A stretch of 64,000 bases of DNA from positions 62,001-126,000 of the forward strand of contig NZ_JOEH01000017.1 of assembly GCF_000719095.1 (NCBI RefSeq), in the 5' to 3' direction. The notes beneath the pieces are model-generated. The model did no database searches. It was not told the origin of the DNA and saw only the letters and a program-made list of their open reading frames with translations. This DNA is from Streptacidiphilus jeojiense (GTDB lineage: Bacteria > Actinomycetota > Actinomycetes > Streptomycetales > Streptomycetaceae). Shown one piece after another: positions 29,332 through 38,263 of this stretch (within the stretch, counting starts at the first letter, position 1; the number at the start of each line of letters is the position of its first letter). Position numbers and translations under genes: made by a program.

Positions 29332-30480
29332 CTACTGCTTCCGGGGTCCGGTGAGCAGGATCGAGCGGAGCCGGCCGATGTCCGCCATCCGGCGTTCGGC
29401 CAGGCGGTCCGCGGAGACGGCCGGGGGCACGCCGTCGGCCCGGGCCCGGTCGAAGATCTCCAGGGTGGTGTCGAAGATCTTCGCGGCCTTGGCCCTGGCC
29501 CGCTCGAAGACGAAGCCCTGGATCTCGTCCGCCACCTGGATCACTCCGCCGGCGTTCACCACGTAGTCGGGCGCGTAGAGGATCCCGCGGTCGGCGAGGT
29601 CCTTCTCGACGCCGGGGTGGGCCAGTTGGTTGTTGGCCGCGCCGCAGACGATTCCGGCGGTGAGGGCCGGGACGGTGGTGTCGTCCAGTGCGCCGCCGAG
29701 GGCGCAGGGGGCGTAGACGTCCAGGTCGGCGCGGATCAGCGCGTCGGCGTCGGCGACGACCTCGACCTGGGGGTGCTCGGCGCGGACCCGCTCGACGGCC
29801 TCCGCGCGGACGTCGGTGACCACCACCCGGGCGCCCTCCTCGACCAGGTGCCGGACCAGGTAGTGGCCGACCTTGCCGATCCCGGCCACGCCGACCCGGC
29901 GGCCCTCCAGCGAGGGGCTGCCCCAGCGGTGCTGGGCCGAGGCGCGCATGCCCTGGAACACCCCGAAGGCGGTCAGCACCGAGGAGTCCCCGGCGCCGCC
30001 GTGCTCGGGGGAGCGGCCGGTCACGTAGTCGCACTCGCGGGCGACCACGTCCATGTCGGCGACGTAGGTGCCGACGTCGCAGGCGGTGACGTAGCGCCCG
30101 CCGAGGGACTGGACGAAGCGGCCGTAGGCGCGCAGCAGCGCCTCGCTCTTGTCGCCGCCCTCGGCGCGCGGGGCCGGATCGCCGATGATCACGGCCTTGC
30201 CGCCGCCCAGGTCGAGTCCGGCCAGGGCGTTCTTGTAGGACATCCCCCGGGCCAGGTTGAGGGCGTCCTGGACCGCCTCCTCCTCGGAGGCGTAGGGGTG
30301 GAACCGGGTGCCGCCGAGGGCCGGGCCCAGGGCGGTGGAGTGGATGGCGATGACGGCCTTGAGGCCGCTGTCGCGGTCGTGGCACAGGACGACCTGCTCG
30401 TGGCTGTCGCCGGGGGCCGCTTCGGTCTCGGAGGCGAAGATCCGGCGCAGTACGCCGGAGCGCTCGCTGACATCGGTCAC
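29332..30480 (-). CDS. vdh: Valine (branched-chain/Phe) dehydrogenase
   Basis: 382 residues, Glu/Leu/Phe/Val dehydrogenase superfamily. The catalytic Lys is in [19 protein letters not shown], the substrate loop is [12 protein letters not shown], and the NAD loop is [13 protein letters not shown]. It oxidatively deaminates branched-chain amino acids to 2-oxo acids, supplying acyl-CoA starters and nitrogen; the position between purFM and bldC matches streptomycete vdh (synteny from memory). The GTG start has GGAG 8 nt upstream. Confidence 0.92.
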   Translation of the reverse strand: MTDVSERSGVLRRIFASETEAAPGDSHEQVVLCHDRDSGLKAVIAIHSTALGPALGGTRFHPYASEEEAVQDALNLARGMSYKNALAGLDLGGGKAVIIGDPAPRAEGGDKSEALLRAYGRFVQSLGGRYVTACDVGTYVADMDVVARECDYVTGRSPEHGGAGDSSVLTAFGVFQGMRASAQHRWGSPSLEGRRVGVAGIGKVGHYLVRHLVEEGARVVVTDVRAEAVERVRAEHPQVEVVADADALIRADLDVYAPCALGGALDDTTVPALTAGIVCGAANNQLAHPGVEKDLADRGILYAPDYVVNAGGVIQVADEIQGFVFERARAKAAKIFDTTLEIFDRARADGVPPAVSADRLAERRMADIGRLRSILLTGPRKQ

Positions 30481-30569
30481 GGTGGTGACTCCATTGTCGG
30501 ACGGCGCCCGCTGATGTGGTGCGGGCGTTGTGTCTGAAGCGTAGGACCGGCGTGGCTCGCCGTGCGACG

Positions 30570-31532
30570 ATGCGGGACGTGGCTACCTTGCGGACCTCGG
30601 TACGACCTCCCTACGCCGCCTACTTGCGCGTGTACGAGCCGCTGGCTGCCTTCCGGGAGCCGGAGCGGTCCTACTGGCAGGGCTATGCCGCGGCCCGGCG
30701 CGGCCCGGCGGCGGTGGCCGGGGCGACCGCGCTGGAGGAGGCCCGGCGGCGGCTGGCCGACCTGATCGCGGTGCCGCCGGTGGCCGTGCCCGAGCAGGAG
30801 AGCCGGGAGGCCTTCGTGCACGAGGCGGACGGCGTGGTCTACCTCTGCCCGTGGCGCACCCGGCTGCGGAGCTGGATGGCCCTGGAGGAGCTCCAGGAGC
30901 TGCTCCCGGCGCCGCTGCTGGACGCGGCGGTACCGGCGGGCGTACGGGCGGCCGCGGAGGCCGACTGGGACCGCTGGAGGGCGCAGAACCCGGACGGGCG
31001 GCCGTGGATCCTCACCGAGACCTGGAACGTGCCGGTGCGCTGGTTCCTGCTCTTCGGCCCGGAGGACCGGGAGTTCGAGCCGGGCCGCTGGACGGACGGC
31101 GCCGGCGCGGACGGCGGCGACGGCGCGGACACCTCGGACGCCGCGGAGGGCGCGGACGAGCCTGCGGGGGGCGTGAAGCGGCGGACCGCGCCGGTGATGC
31201 GCTACCGGACACCGATGGCCCAGGCGCGCAGGCGGGTCGCCCGCGGTTTCCGGGTGCTCCGGGACACCCTGGACGAGGGGCCGATGGTCGCCGGGGTGGA
31301 GGAGGTCGGCCGCTGGCTGGAGGAGTTCCACCCCCGTTCGCTGGTGGAGCTGGACTACGGCGGCCTGGTGGACGTCATCCCCGAGGAGGGCCTGGCGGCG
31401 GACCGCTCGGTCGAGGAGGTAGCCGAGGGAATAGCGGCTCTGCGCGAGGGGGACGGCGCCGGGGCGGGCCGCTCCTACCGGGCGCTGACCGAGCGCTGGC
31501 GGCGGGTGCAGGAGCTCCAGTACGCGAACTGA
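30570..31532 (+). CDS. Conserved hypothetical protein upstream of bldC
   Basis: 320 residues from ATG 30570; GTG 30579 or 30552 are alternatives. The N-terminus [21 protein letters not shown] and the [19 protein letters not shown] segment look well conserved, with a Gly/Asp/Ala-rich insert in the middle (~residues 178-205). There is no signal or membrane helix. I do not recognise a domain. By memory a homologue sits between vdh and bldC in other streptomycetes. Function unknown. Confidence 0.8.
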   Translation: MRDVATLRTSVRPPYAAYLRVYEPLAAFREPERSYWQGYAAARRGPAAVAGATALEEARRRLADLIAVPPVAVPEQESREAFVHEADGVVYLCPWRTRLRSWMALEELQELLPAPLLDAAVPAGVRAAAEADWDRWRAQNPDGRPWILTETWNVPVRWFLLFGPEDREFEPGRWTDGAGADGGDGADTSDAAEGADEPAGGVKRRTAPVMRYRTPMAQARRRVARGFRVLRDTLDEGPMVAGVEEVGRWLEEFHPRSLVELDYGGLVDVIPEEGLAADRSVEEVAEGIAALREGDGAGAGRSYRALTERWRRVQELQYAN

Positions 31533-32123
31533 CGGTGGGTCGGATCGTCCCGGCGGGCGCTCGGGAACGGCTCTGGCGGAGTTCCGCCACGACAGTTCAC
31601 GCCACGGCTGGACCAGACCACCTCTGGGGACGCATGGCATCCTTCCCTCATACGTCACACGGGGGCTTATCTCCCGCCCACATGGGACCAACGTCCTGGA
31701 ACGGGTCAATACCCCACGAACGTGACGTGACTCACCGTTGACGCGAAGTACTCTCAGGGTGTCAAAATAGGACAACCAGCCTCACCGCAGATCAATGTGT
31801 CCACAACCTGTGGAGATCTGCGGAGGATCGAGAGACTTCGCGGGGGACGCGGGGGGTCTGGGCATGTCATGACTGATCGTCACTAAGGGGTGACTGTCCG
31901 CTATGGCATGGTCCATGGCCATCCGTCGAGCTTGAACCCGCGAGGGTCAATTCCGATGGTTTGGCCGTCGGTGCTGGACGGATGGTGTAGTTGTAGTGCC
32001 GAGGACAAGCCGTTCGTCCTATTACCGACTCGGTCGGCGCATGCCATTTCGGGCATCGCAGACCAAGGTGCAGAATTTGAAGGAAAGAACCGCGTTGGTT
32101 CGGTTCTCCCGAGGAGGCCGCTC
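31533..32123 (+). promoter_or_regulatory. 591-bp upstream region of bldC
   Basis: A long non-coding stretch, less GC-rich than its neighbours from about 31720. It holds a long hairpin (listed separately) and the GAGGAGG ribosome site at 32111-32117. The length suggests more than one promoter or a long leader. No ORF in it has convincing codon use. Confidence 0.65.
31785..31823 (+). other. Two-tier hairpin upstream of bldC
   Basis: Outer arms CCGCAGATC (31785-31793) and GATCTGCGG (31815-31823) are perfectly complementary over 9 bp. Inner arms CCACA (31801-31805) and TGTGG (31809-31813) form a second 5-bp stem with a 3-nt loop. There is no T-run, and 300 bp of sequence follow before bldC. Confidence 0.75.
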
Positions 32124-32330
32124 ATGACCGCTCGTACCCCTGACGCCGAACCGCTGCTGACGCCGGCTGAGGTTGCCACCATGTTCCGCGTTGACCCCAA
32201 GACGGTCACTCGCTGGGCCAAGGCCGGCAAGCTCACGTCGATCCGTCCGCTCGGTGGGCACCGCCGCTACCGTGAGGCGGAGGTCCGCGCTCTGCTGGCG
32301 GGCATTCCGCAGCAGCGCAGCGAGGCCTGA
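32124..32330 (+). CDS. bldC: Developmental regulator BldC
   Basis: 68 residues, exactly the BldC size: a lone MerR-type winged helix without an effector domain (LLTPAEVATMFRVDPKTVTRWA, then LTSIRPLGGHRRYREAEVRALLAG). BldC binds DNA cooperatively as head-to-tail arrays and delays sporulation in Streptomyces. ATG 32124 has GAGGAGG 6 nt upstream. It is followed by a textbook terminator and is monocistronic. Confidence 0.97.
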   Translation: MTARTPDAEPLLTPAEVATMFRVDPKTVTRWAKAGKLTSIRPLGGHRRYREAEVRALLAGIPQQRSEA

Positions 32331-32403
32331 GGCTCGTAGTAACACCTCGTTTTCTGCGTCGGCACGCAGTAATTCGAGATCTTGCAGTGCACCTGAAACA
32401 CAG

Positions 32404-32446
32404 AGAAGTCGCACCGAACTCCGCCGGGTTCGGTGCGACTTCTTTT
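32404..32446 (+). terminator. Intrinsic terminator of bldC
   Basis: A 16-bp perfect stem (32404-32419 with 32428-32443) followed by a T-run; the strongest canonical terminator in the window. Confidence 0.95.
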
Positions 32447-32608
32447 TGCTGGTCAGGGTGGCCTTATCTGCCGGTGCAATTGTACATATAAAATTGATGC
32501 CCTCGTCGGGGTGCCGATGTGAGAGCATCTCAAGAAAATTTAAGTGACCTGTGTCACAGGTGTCACGGATGTGACAGCGGATGCACACGGGAACACACCG
32601 GAACGCAC

Positions 32609-32640
32609 ATCAGCCCGAATCCGGTGGGATTCGGGCTGAT
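32609..32640 (-). terminator. Terminator of solo tRNA-Asp
   Basis: Arms 32611-32622 and 32627-32638 pair perfectly over 12 bp, directly downstream of tRNA-Asp on the minus strand. Confidence 0.75.
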
Positions 32641-32645
32641 CACTG

Positions 32646-32719
32646 CGACCTCGACGGGACTTGAACCCGCGACCTCCACCTTGACAGGGTGGCGAGCTAA
32701 CCAACTGCTCCACGAGGCC
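32646..32719 (-). tRNA. tRNA-Asp(GTC), copy 1
   Basis: Acceptor GGCCTCG with CGAGGTC (one G-U pair), anticodon stem CCACC/GGTGG with loop CTGTCAA (anticodon GTC), T arm with GGTTCAAGTCC. CCA is not encoded. The sequence is identical to the copy at 42874-42947, including 5 bp of 3' flank. Confidence 0.95.
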
Positions 32720-32819
32720 AGGCTGTGCTGTTCGACTCCCAGACCATACTCCATTCCGGGGGGTGAGGTCCAAACGCAGGTGGGACGCAGGTGGGCGCCG
32801 CCGGGGATCGCCCCGGGGA

Positions 32820-33536
32820 TCAGTCGGCCGCCCCCAGCAGCGTTCCGGCGAGGTAGGTGACGCCCATGGCGAGCGCGCCGCCCGCGACGTTGCGCAGCAC
32901 CGAGGCACGGACCGGAGCGCGACCCAGCCGCGCGCTCCCCCAGCCGCAGAGCGCCAGGGCCGCCAGGACCGACACCACCGTGACGTACAGCCGGACCGAC
33001 GCCGGCGGCAGCACCATGGCCAGCAGCGGCAGCAGGGCGCCCGCGGTGAAGGCCAGGAAGCTCGCCCCGGCCGCGTGCCACGGGTTGGTGAGCTCGTCCG
33101 GGTCGATGCCCAGCTCGGTCTCGGCGTGGGCGCCCAGGGCGTCGTGGGCGGTCAATTGCCGGGCCACCTCGGCGGCGAGGTCCGGGGTGAGCCCCTTCTG
33201 CTGGTACAGGCCGGCCAGCTCGGCGAGTTCCGCCTCCGGGGTGCGGTCCAGTTCCAGCCGTTCCAGGTCCAGCGCGGCCTGCTCGGAGTCGCGCTGGGTG
33301 CTGACCGAGACGTACTCCCCGGCCGCCATCGACAGCGACCCGGCGAGCAGGCCGGCGAGGCCGGCGGTCAGCAGCGTCTGCGCGGAGCCGGTCGCCCCGG
33401 CGACGCCGACCACCAGGCCGGCGGTGGACACGATGCCGTCGTTGGCGCCGAGGACGGCGGCGCGCAGCCAGTTCAGCCGGGTGGCCAGGCCGTCCTGGTG
33501 CGGTTCGTGCGGAGCGTCGGCACTGTCGGTGGTCAC
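32820..33536 (-). CDS. VIT1/CCC1-family Fe/Mn transporter
   Basis: 238 residues. Five membrane segments in the VIT1/CCC1 order: NWLRAAVLGANDGIVSTAGLVVG near the N-terminus is the family signature, then LLAGSLSMAAGEYVSVSTQRD. A cytoplasmic Glu-rich metal-binding region follows (residues ~85-145), then three C-terminal helices. Moves Fe2+ or Mn2+ across the cytoplasmic membrane, probably outward to prevent toxicity. A GDPD gene lies 33 bp upstream on the same strand. Confidence 0.93.
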   Translation of the reverse strand: MTTDSADAPHEPHQDGLATRLNWLRAAVLGANDGIVSTAGLVVGVAGATGSAQTLLTAGLAGLLAGSLSMAAGEYVSVSTQRDSEQAALDLERLELDRTPEAELAELAGLYQQKGLTPDLAAEVARQLTAHDALGAHAETELGIDPDELTNPWHAAGASFLAFTAGALLPLLAMVLPPASVRLYVTVVSVLAALALCGWGSARLGRAPVRASVLRNVAGGALAMGVTYLAGTLLGAAD

Positions 33537-33569
33537 TCCGGGGAGTCTGCCCGCAGGACGGCGGAGCGG

Positions 33570-34289
33570 CTACTCGTCGCGGGGCGTGTCGCGGGTTCCG
33601 GCGCCCGCTCGGGTGCAGGCCGCCAGCAGGGCGCGGATGTCGTTCGAGATGATCGCGTCCACCCCGGCCGAGGCCAGCGCCGCCATCCGCAGCGGGTCGT
33701 CCACCGTCCAGGTGCTCACCTTCAGGCCCCGGCGCTGGATCCGGGCCACCCTGCCCCGGGTGAGCAGCCGGTGGTGCGGATTGAAGAACTGCGGGCGCAC
33801 CCGGCGCATCAGCCCGGCGCGCGGCGGCAGCACGGACTCCCAGCTCATGGCGATGGCCGCCTCCGGCGCCGCCGCCCGCACGTCCACCAGCGCGGCCGGT
33901 ACCCCGGTGAAGACGCTGCCGCCGAGCAGTCCCATCGACCGCACCAGCTCCACCGACACCCTGGCCTCGGACGGCGCCGGGACGTCCACCATCAGCGGGA
34001 CGCCGCTGTCGGCGGCGAGCTCCAGCGCCTGACGCAGCGTCGGGATCCGCCAGTCGCCCTCGTGCGCGAGCCCGTCCAGCTCGGCGTGGCTGAGCGCGTC
34101 CACCCGCAGGTCGTGGCCCCACAGCCGGTTCAGCGTCTCGTCGTGCAGCAGCACCGGGACCCCGTCCCGGGTCAGCCGCACGTCGATCTCCACCCAGTCG
34201 GCGCCGAGCCCGATCGCCGACTCCACCGAGGGCAGGGTGTTCTCCCGCAGCAGCAGCGGATCGCCGCGGTGCGCCACCAGAAGTGTCAT
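33570..34289 (-). CDS. Glycerophosphodiester phosphodiesterase
   Basis: 239 residues, cytoplasmic TIM barrel of the GDPD family. The catalytic and metal residues are in LLVAHRGDPLLLRENT (His-Arg, Glu), WVEIDVRLTRDG (Glu-x-Asp) and PVLLHDETLNR (His). It hydrolyses glycerophosphodiesters to glycerol 3-phosphate and an alcohol, recycling lipid head groups. No signal peptide. ATG 34289 begins directly at the family start; an extension to 34403 would run into the divergent gene's promoter. Confidence 0.92.
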   Translation of the reverse strand: MTLLVAHRGDPLLLRENTLPSVESAIGLGADWVEIDVRLTRDGVPVLLHDETLNRLWGHDLRVDALSHAELDGLAHEGDWRIPTLRQALELAADSGVPLMVDVPAPSEARVSVELVRSMGLLGGSVFTGVPAALVDVRAAAPEAAIAMSWESVLPPRAGLMRRVRPQFFNPHHRLLTRGRVARIQRRGLKVSTWTVDDPLRMAALASAGVDAIISNDIRALLAACTRAGAGTRDTPRDE

Positions 34290-34423
34290 AAAAGGGAGTC
34301 TGCCCTCCCGAACCGGGCGCGGGCGAACGGACGGTGGGGGTATTGCCCGACGGTCTGTCGGTGCGTGTGTGTACTGTGAGCCCGCTCCACACCGAACCAT
34401 CACTCAAGAATCTTGGGAGCACG

Positions 34424-36010
34424 GTGTCTCGTCGCCGACTCATAGTTCTGGCTGCCACTGGCGCAGCCGCTGTCATCGCAGTTCCCGGCACGGCCCTCGC
34501 CGCGGGTTCGACCACCGCCCCCGCCGTGTCCAAGCTGGTCGTCCAGAAGGTTCCGCTGACGACCACCTCGGTGGAGGGCCTCACCGGCTTCTCCCACCCG
34601 GTCTTCTCCCCGCGCGCGGCCGGCGTCAGGGCCGCCGCCTCCACCCTGTCGTTCACCCCCACCCGCACCCCGGGCAAGGGCGCCTATGACGTCGAGTACA
34701 GCATCGACGTCACCGGCAGCACCGGTGCGGTGACCCTGACGGCCAGTTGGGACGGTGTCAAGGCCACCCCGATCACGGCGTCCGGCGACGGTGCTGTGGC
34801 GATCGGGCACACGTTCACCACGGTGGGCGAACACACCCTCAGCGTCAGCGTGACCGATCAGACCGGAACCTTCACCAACGGCACGCCCGTGTACCCCGAC
34901 GGTTCGGACTACACCGCCTACGGTCCGACCCGACTGCTGGACACCCGCGTCAGCAAGACCACGCTCAAGCCGAACACCACGGTCAAGGTGAAGGTCGGTG
35001 GCAACGGCGGCATCTCCGCCTACGCCATCGCGGCGATACTCAACCTGACCGTCACCAATGCCACCGGCGGCGGCTACATCACGGCCTACCCCGACGGCTC
35101 CGGCCGCCCGCCGAGCTCCAACGTGAACTTCGCGGCCAAGCAGACCGTGGCCAACCTGTCCTTCGTCCCCGTGGGCAGCGGGGGCTACGTGGACCTCTAC
35201 AACGGCAGCAAGGGCACCGTCGACGTGATCGCCGACATCGACGGCTACTTCAGCCAGACCGCGGCCAGCGGCTACACCCCGGTCGGGCCGACCCGGCTGG
35301 TCGACACCCGCAAGGGCACCGGCGCGACCAAGGCGCAGATCCCCGCGAAGGGTTCCATCGCGGTCCAGATCGCGGGCAAGGCCGGCGTGCCCAGCGGGGT
35401 CACCGCAGTGGCGCTGAACGTCACCGCGACCAACGACAAGTCGGGCGGATACCTCACCACGTACCCGGACGGCAGCACCCCGCCGACGGCGTCCAACGTG
35501 AACTTCTCCGCCAACGAGACCGTCGCCAACGCGGTGGTCGTGCCGGTGGGCGCGGACGGCAAGATCCGCATCGCCAACGGCCCGGGGCTGGGCGTCGACG
35601 CCGTCGTGGACGTCGCGGGCTACTACAGCGCGGGCAGCACCAGCGCCTTCCTGCCGACCGACCCCACCCGGGTGGAGGACAGCCGGACCAAGCAGCCGAT
35701 GGCCGCCTACGGTGGCATCAGCCTGCAGCTCGAGAAGAACGGGACGGAGGCGCTGCCGACGGCCCTGGTGTACAACGCGACGGTTCCGGTGGCCACCGGC
35801 CCCGGCTACCTCGCAGTGACGCCCGAGCCCACGACGGCGCCGACCTCGCTCCCCAGCGTCTCCACGCTGAACTTCGTGAAGAACCAGACGGTGCCGAACC
35901 TGGTCCAGGCCACCCCGGGCGCGACGACCGGAGCCATCGACTTCTGGAACGTCTCCGCCACGCCCAACCACCTGGTGGTGGACCTGTTCGGGTACTACCT
36001 GAACTACTGA
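34424..36010 (+). CDS. Secreted protein with three YPDG/DTR surface modules
   Basis: 528 residues. The twin-Arg-containing start SRRRLIVLAATGAAAVIAV ending ALA is a signal peptide (Tat-like). Residues ~30-160 are an Ig-like region. Then three ~120-residue modules begin near 165, 286 and 410, each with PTRLLDTR-type start, LNVT, YPDGS, SNVNF, TVANL and a GYFS/GYYS end. The same module occurs in the protein at 47066, common in actinobacterial extracellular proteins; a wall or adhesion role is inferred. GTG 34424 has GGGAG 4 nt upstream. Confidence 0.85.
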   Translation: MSRRRLIVLAATGAAAVIAVPGTALAAGSTTAPAVSKLVVQKVPLTTTSVEGLTGFSHPVFSPRAAGVRAAASTLSFTPTRTPGKGAYDVEYSIDVTGSTGAVTLTASWDGVKATPITASGDGAVAIGHTFTTVGEHTLSVSVTDQTGTFTNGTPVYPDGSDYTAYGPTRLLDTRVSKTTLKPNTTVKVKVGGNGGISAYAIAAILNLTVTNATGGGYITAYPDGSGRPPSSNVNFAAKQTVANLSFVPVGSGGYVDLYNGSKGTVDVIADIDGYFSQTAASGYTPVGPTRLVDTRKGTGATKAQIPAKGSIAVQIAGKAGVPSGVTAVALNVTATNDKSGGYLTTYPDGSTPPTASNVNFSANETVANAVVVPVGADGKIRIANGPGLGVDAVVDVAGYYSAGSTSAFLPTDPTRVEDSRTKQPMAAYGGISLQLEKNGTEALPTALVYNATVPVATGPGYLAVTPEPTTAPTSLPSVSTLNFVKNQTVPNLVQATPGATTGAIDFWNVSATPNHLVVDLFGYYLNY

Positions 36011-36065
36011 TCACGAACCGCTGATCCTGAACCACTGATCAGCAGTGCCGTCCCACCCGCTCGTT

Positions 36066-36105
36066 GCCGCAGGGCAGCTGCCTCTCAGCGCAGCTGCCCT
36101 GCGGC
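36066..36105. terminator. 16-bp perfect hairpin
   Basis: Arms 36066-36081 and 36090-36105 pair perfectly over 16 bp with an 8-nt loop, 55 bp after the secreted-protein stop. It probably ends that transcript and insulates the transposase-like gene. Confidence 0.8.
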
Positions 36106-36159
36106 GCGTCCGCGCCCCGCCGTCTTCCGCAATGCCCGCCGGTGGCGCACCGTGGTCGG

Positions 36160-37347
36160 ATGGACACAGCTCGGGGTGGGGGCGCCGTGGCGGCGTCGGG
36201 AGCGGATGCGCTGGCCGCGTACGCGGCGGACGTGCTGGGGTCGGTGCGGCGGCGGGACCAGCGGGCCAGGGCGGTGGGCTGGCTGGAGCGGGCGGTGCTG
36301 GACGGGGGAGCCGGCGGCGGCGTGCCGCGGAACCTGCGGTACTTCGTCAACCGCTCACCCTGGGATCCCGCACCGGTGCTGCGGCGGATCGCCGAACGGG
36401 TGCTGCCGGTGCTCGGACCGCAGGCCTGGGTGGTCGAGGACGTCTCCTTCCCCAAACGGGGGCGGCTGTCGGTCGGTGTGGCCCGGCAGTTCAGCGCCGG
36501 CCTGGGCCGCAGGGCCCGCTGCCAGGTGGCGGTGGGCGTGCACGCCGTGGTCCCGGAGGCGTCCTGCCCGCTGCAGTGGCGGCTGTTCCTGAACCAGGAG
36601 TGGGCCGACGACGCGGAGCGGCGGCAGCAGGCGCGGGTGCCCGTCGGGATCGGGCACCGGGAGAAGTGGCGACTGGCCCTGGACGCCCTGGACCAGCTGG
36701 CCGGGTGGGGGATGGTGCCACCAGTGCTGGTCGCCGACTCGGCCTACGGGACCGGCACCGCGTTCCGGGCCGGCCTGGCCGCTCGCGGGGTGCCCCATCT
36801 GGTCGGTGTGCACGGCGAGCTGACGGTGCATCCGGAGGCGCTGCGGCCCGCCGGGAGCACCGGCGCGGGTCGCGGCGCGCGCGGGCTGCCGCGCTACCGG
36901 GAGGCACCGTGGTCGGTCCGGGCGATGGCCCAGAGCGCCGGACGGGAGGCCTACGCCAGGGTCGACGGGGCCGGCCCGGCGACCCGCTTCCTGGCCCTGC
37001 GGGTGCGCCCGGCCGGGGCCCGGACCCGCCGGCTGGTGCGGGATGCGGCGGTGGCCCGCGAGGGCCGCTGGGACGGGGTGCTGCCGGTCGCCGGGCTGCT
37101 CGCCGAGTGGCCCGACGCGGCACCCGCGCCCTCCGGCTTCTGGCTGACCGATCTGCCCGAGCGGACTCCGCTGCCCGAGCTGGTGCGGCTGGCGGGGAGC
37201 CGGAGCAGGGTCGCCGAGGACCGTGTGGTGATGCGGGACAGGCTGGGGTTCGGGCACTACGAGGGCCGGTCCTGGCCGGGCTGGCACCACCACGTCACGC
37301 TGAGCACCGCCGCCCACGCCTTCACCGTCGAGCAGCGGCTCGGCTGA
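36160..37347 (+). CDS. IS701-family-like DDE transposase
   Basis: 395 residues from ATG 36160, near full length for IS701 transposases. The RNase-H-like core is traceable: WVVEDVSFPKRGRLSVGVARQ (first acidic site, where the family usually has DDT or DET), ASCPLQWRLFLNQEW, VLVADSAYG (second Asp) and FGHYEGRSWPGWHHHV (Glu). No flanking terminal inverted repeats or target duplication were found, so it is a solo or domesticated copy. GC use equals its neighbours, suggesting old residence. Confidence 0.8.
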   Translation: MDTARGGGAVAASGADALAAYAADVLGSVRRRDQRARAVGWLERAVLDGGAGGGVPRNLRYFVNRSPWDPAPVLRRIAERVLPVLGPQAWVVEDVSFPKRGRLSVGVARQFSAGLGRRARCQVAVGVHAVVPEASCPLQWRLFLNQEWADDAERRQQARVPVGIGHREKWRLALDALDQLAGWGMVPPVLVADSAYGTGTAFRAGLAARGVPHLVGVHGELTVHPEALRPAGSTGAGRGARGLPRYREAPWSVRAMAQSAGREAYARVDGAGPATRFLALRVRPAGARTRRLVRDAAVAREGRWDGVLPVAGLLAEWPDAAPAPSGFWLTDLPERTPLPELVRLAGSRSRVAEDRVVMRDRLGFGHYEGRSWPGWHHHVTLSTAAHAFTVEQRLG

Positions 37348-37500
37348 GATCCCGTCAGGTCCCGAGGCGGCGGGCCTGAGGCAAGCGGACACTGCTCGGC
37401 AAACCCGCGTGTACCCCGGACGGGTCTGCGCGGTCGCGGTGCGTCCGGTTCGGCGCCCACGATGGGGCCAGGTGCGGGATCAGGAGCCCGGCCCCGGACG

Positions 37501-38151
37501 ATGGGTGCGACGGTGGGCGTTTTTCACGTGGGTACAGGCACGCGTGCGGGGCGGCTGACGCTGGCCGGTGCGCTTCTCGCCGGGGGGACGGCCGCGGTCG
37601 TCGGGCTGGCGGCGTGCAGCAGCTCCTCCAGCAACGCGGGCGGTTCCGCCTCGTCGGCGGCCGCCTCGATGTCCGCCACCGCGGCCGCCACCGCGTCGTT
37701 CTCGGGGGAGGGCCCCTCGTCGCTGGCCTCCAAGGCGGCCTCCGCGGTGGCGGCGGCCGAGTCGGCGGCCGCCTCCTCGGCCGCGGCCGCCACGGCCTTC
37801 GCCTCCTCCGCGGCGGCGGGCACCGCCGCGATCAAGGCCGCCGCGACGGCGGCGCTGGCGAAGGTGGAGGGCAGCGGCAACGCCATGGCCGACGTCGGGC
37901 TGACCGGCCTCAACCGCGACCGGACCGGCGGCCTCTACGCGGCCATCGTCAACATCACCAACCGGACCGGCTCGACCGCGAACTTCGCGGTGCAGGTCGA
38001 CTTCGTGGACGGTTCGGGCAAGGTGGTCGACAGCGACGTGGTCGGCGCCGCCGATCTGGCGGCCGGTCAGAAGGCCCAGCCGGTGGCCTTCAGCACCAAG
38101 CCGTCCGAGCTCAACCTGGTCCCCAGGGTCGCCAAGGCCCAGCACTACTGA
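37501..38151 (+). CDS. Lipoprotein with Ala/Ser-rich spacer and beta domain
   Basis: 216 residues. A lipobox GLAAC ends the signal at residue ~40, followed by about 85 residues almost entirely Ala and Ser, then a ~75-residue domain (MADVGLTGLNRDRTGGLYAA, TNRTGSTANFAVQVDFVDGS) resembling FxLYD-like beta sandwiches. Anchored outside the membrane; the spacer would hold the domain away from the surface. The start is uncertain: ATG 37501 is used, and GTG 37513 or 37528 are possible. Function unknown. Confidence 0.75.
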   Translation: MGATVGVFHVGTGTRAGRLTLAGALLAGGTAAVVGLAACSSSSSNAGGSASSAAASMSATAAATASFSGEGPSSLASKAASAVAAAESAAASSAAAATAFASSAAAGTAAIKAAATAALAKVEGSGNAMADVGLTGLNRDRTGGLYAAIVNITNRTGSTANFAVQVDFVDGSGKVVDSDVVGAADLAAGQKAQPVAFSTKPSELNLVPRVAKAQHY

Positions 38152-38263
38152 GCACGGGTTCGGCCGAGAGGGTATTTCTTCCGGGCGCAGCGGCGTGCCC
38201 ACGTATGGATCAGATATACATATGGGACAGATGGGGCACCGCCCAGCGCGAGGAGCCCCTCCC

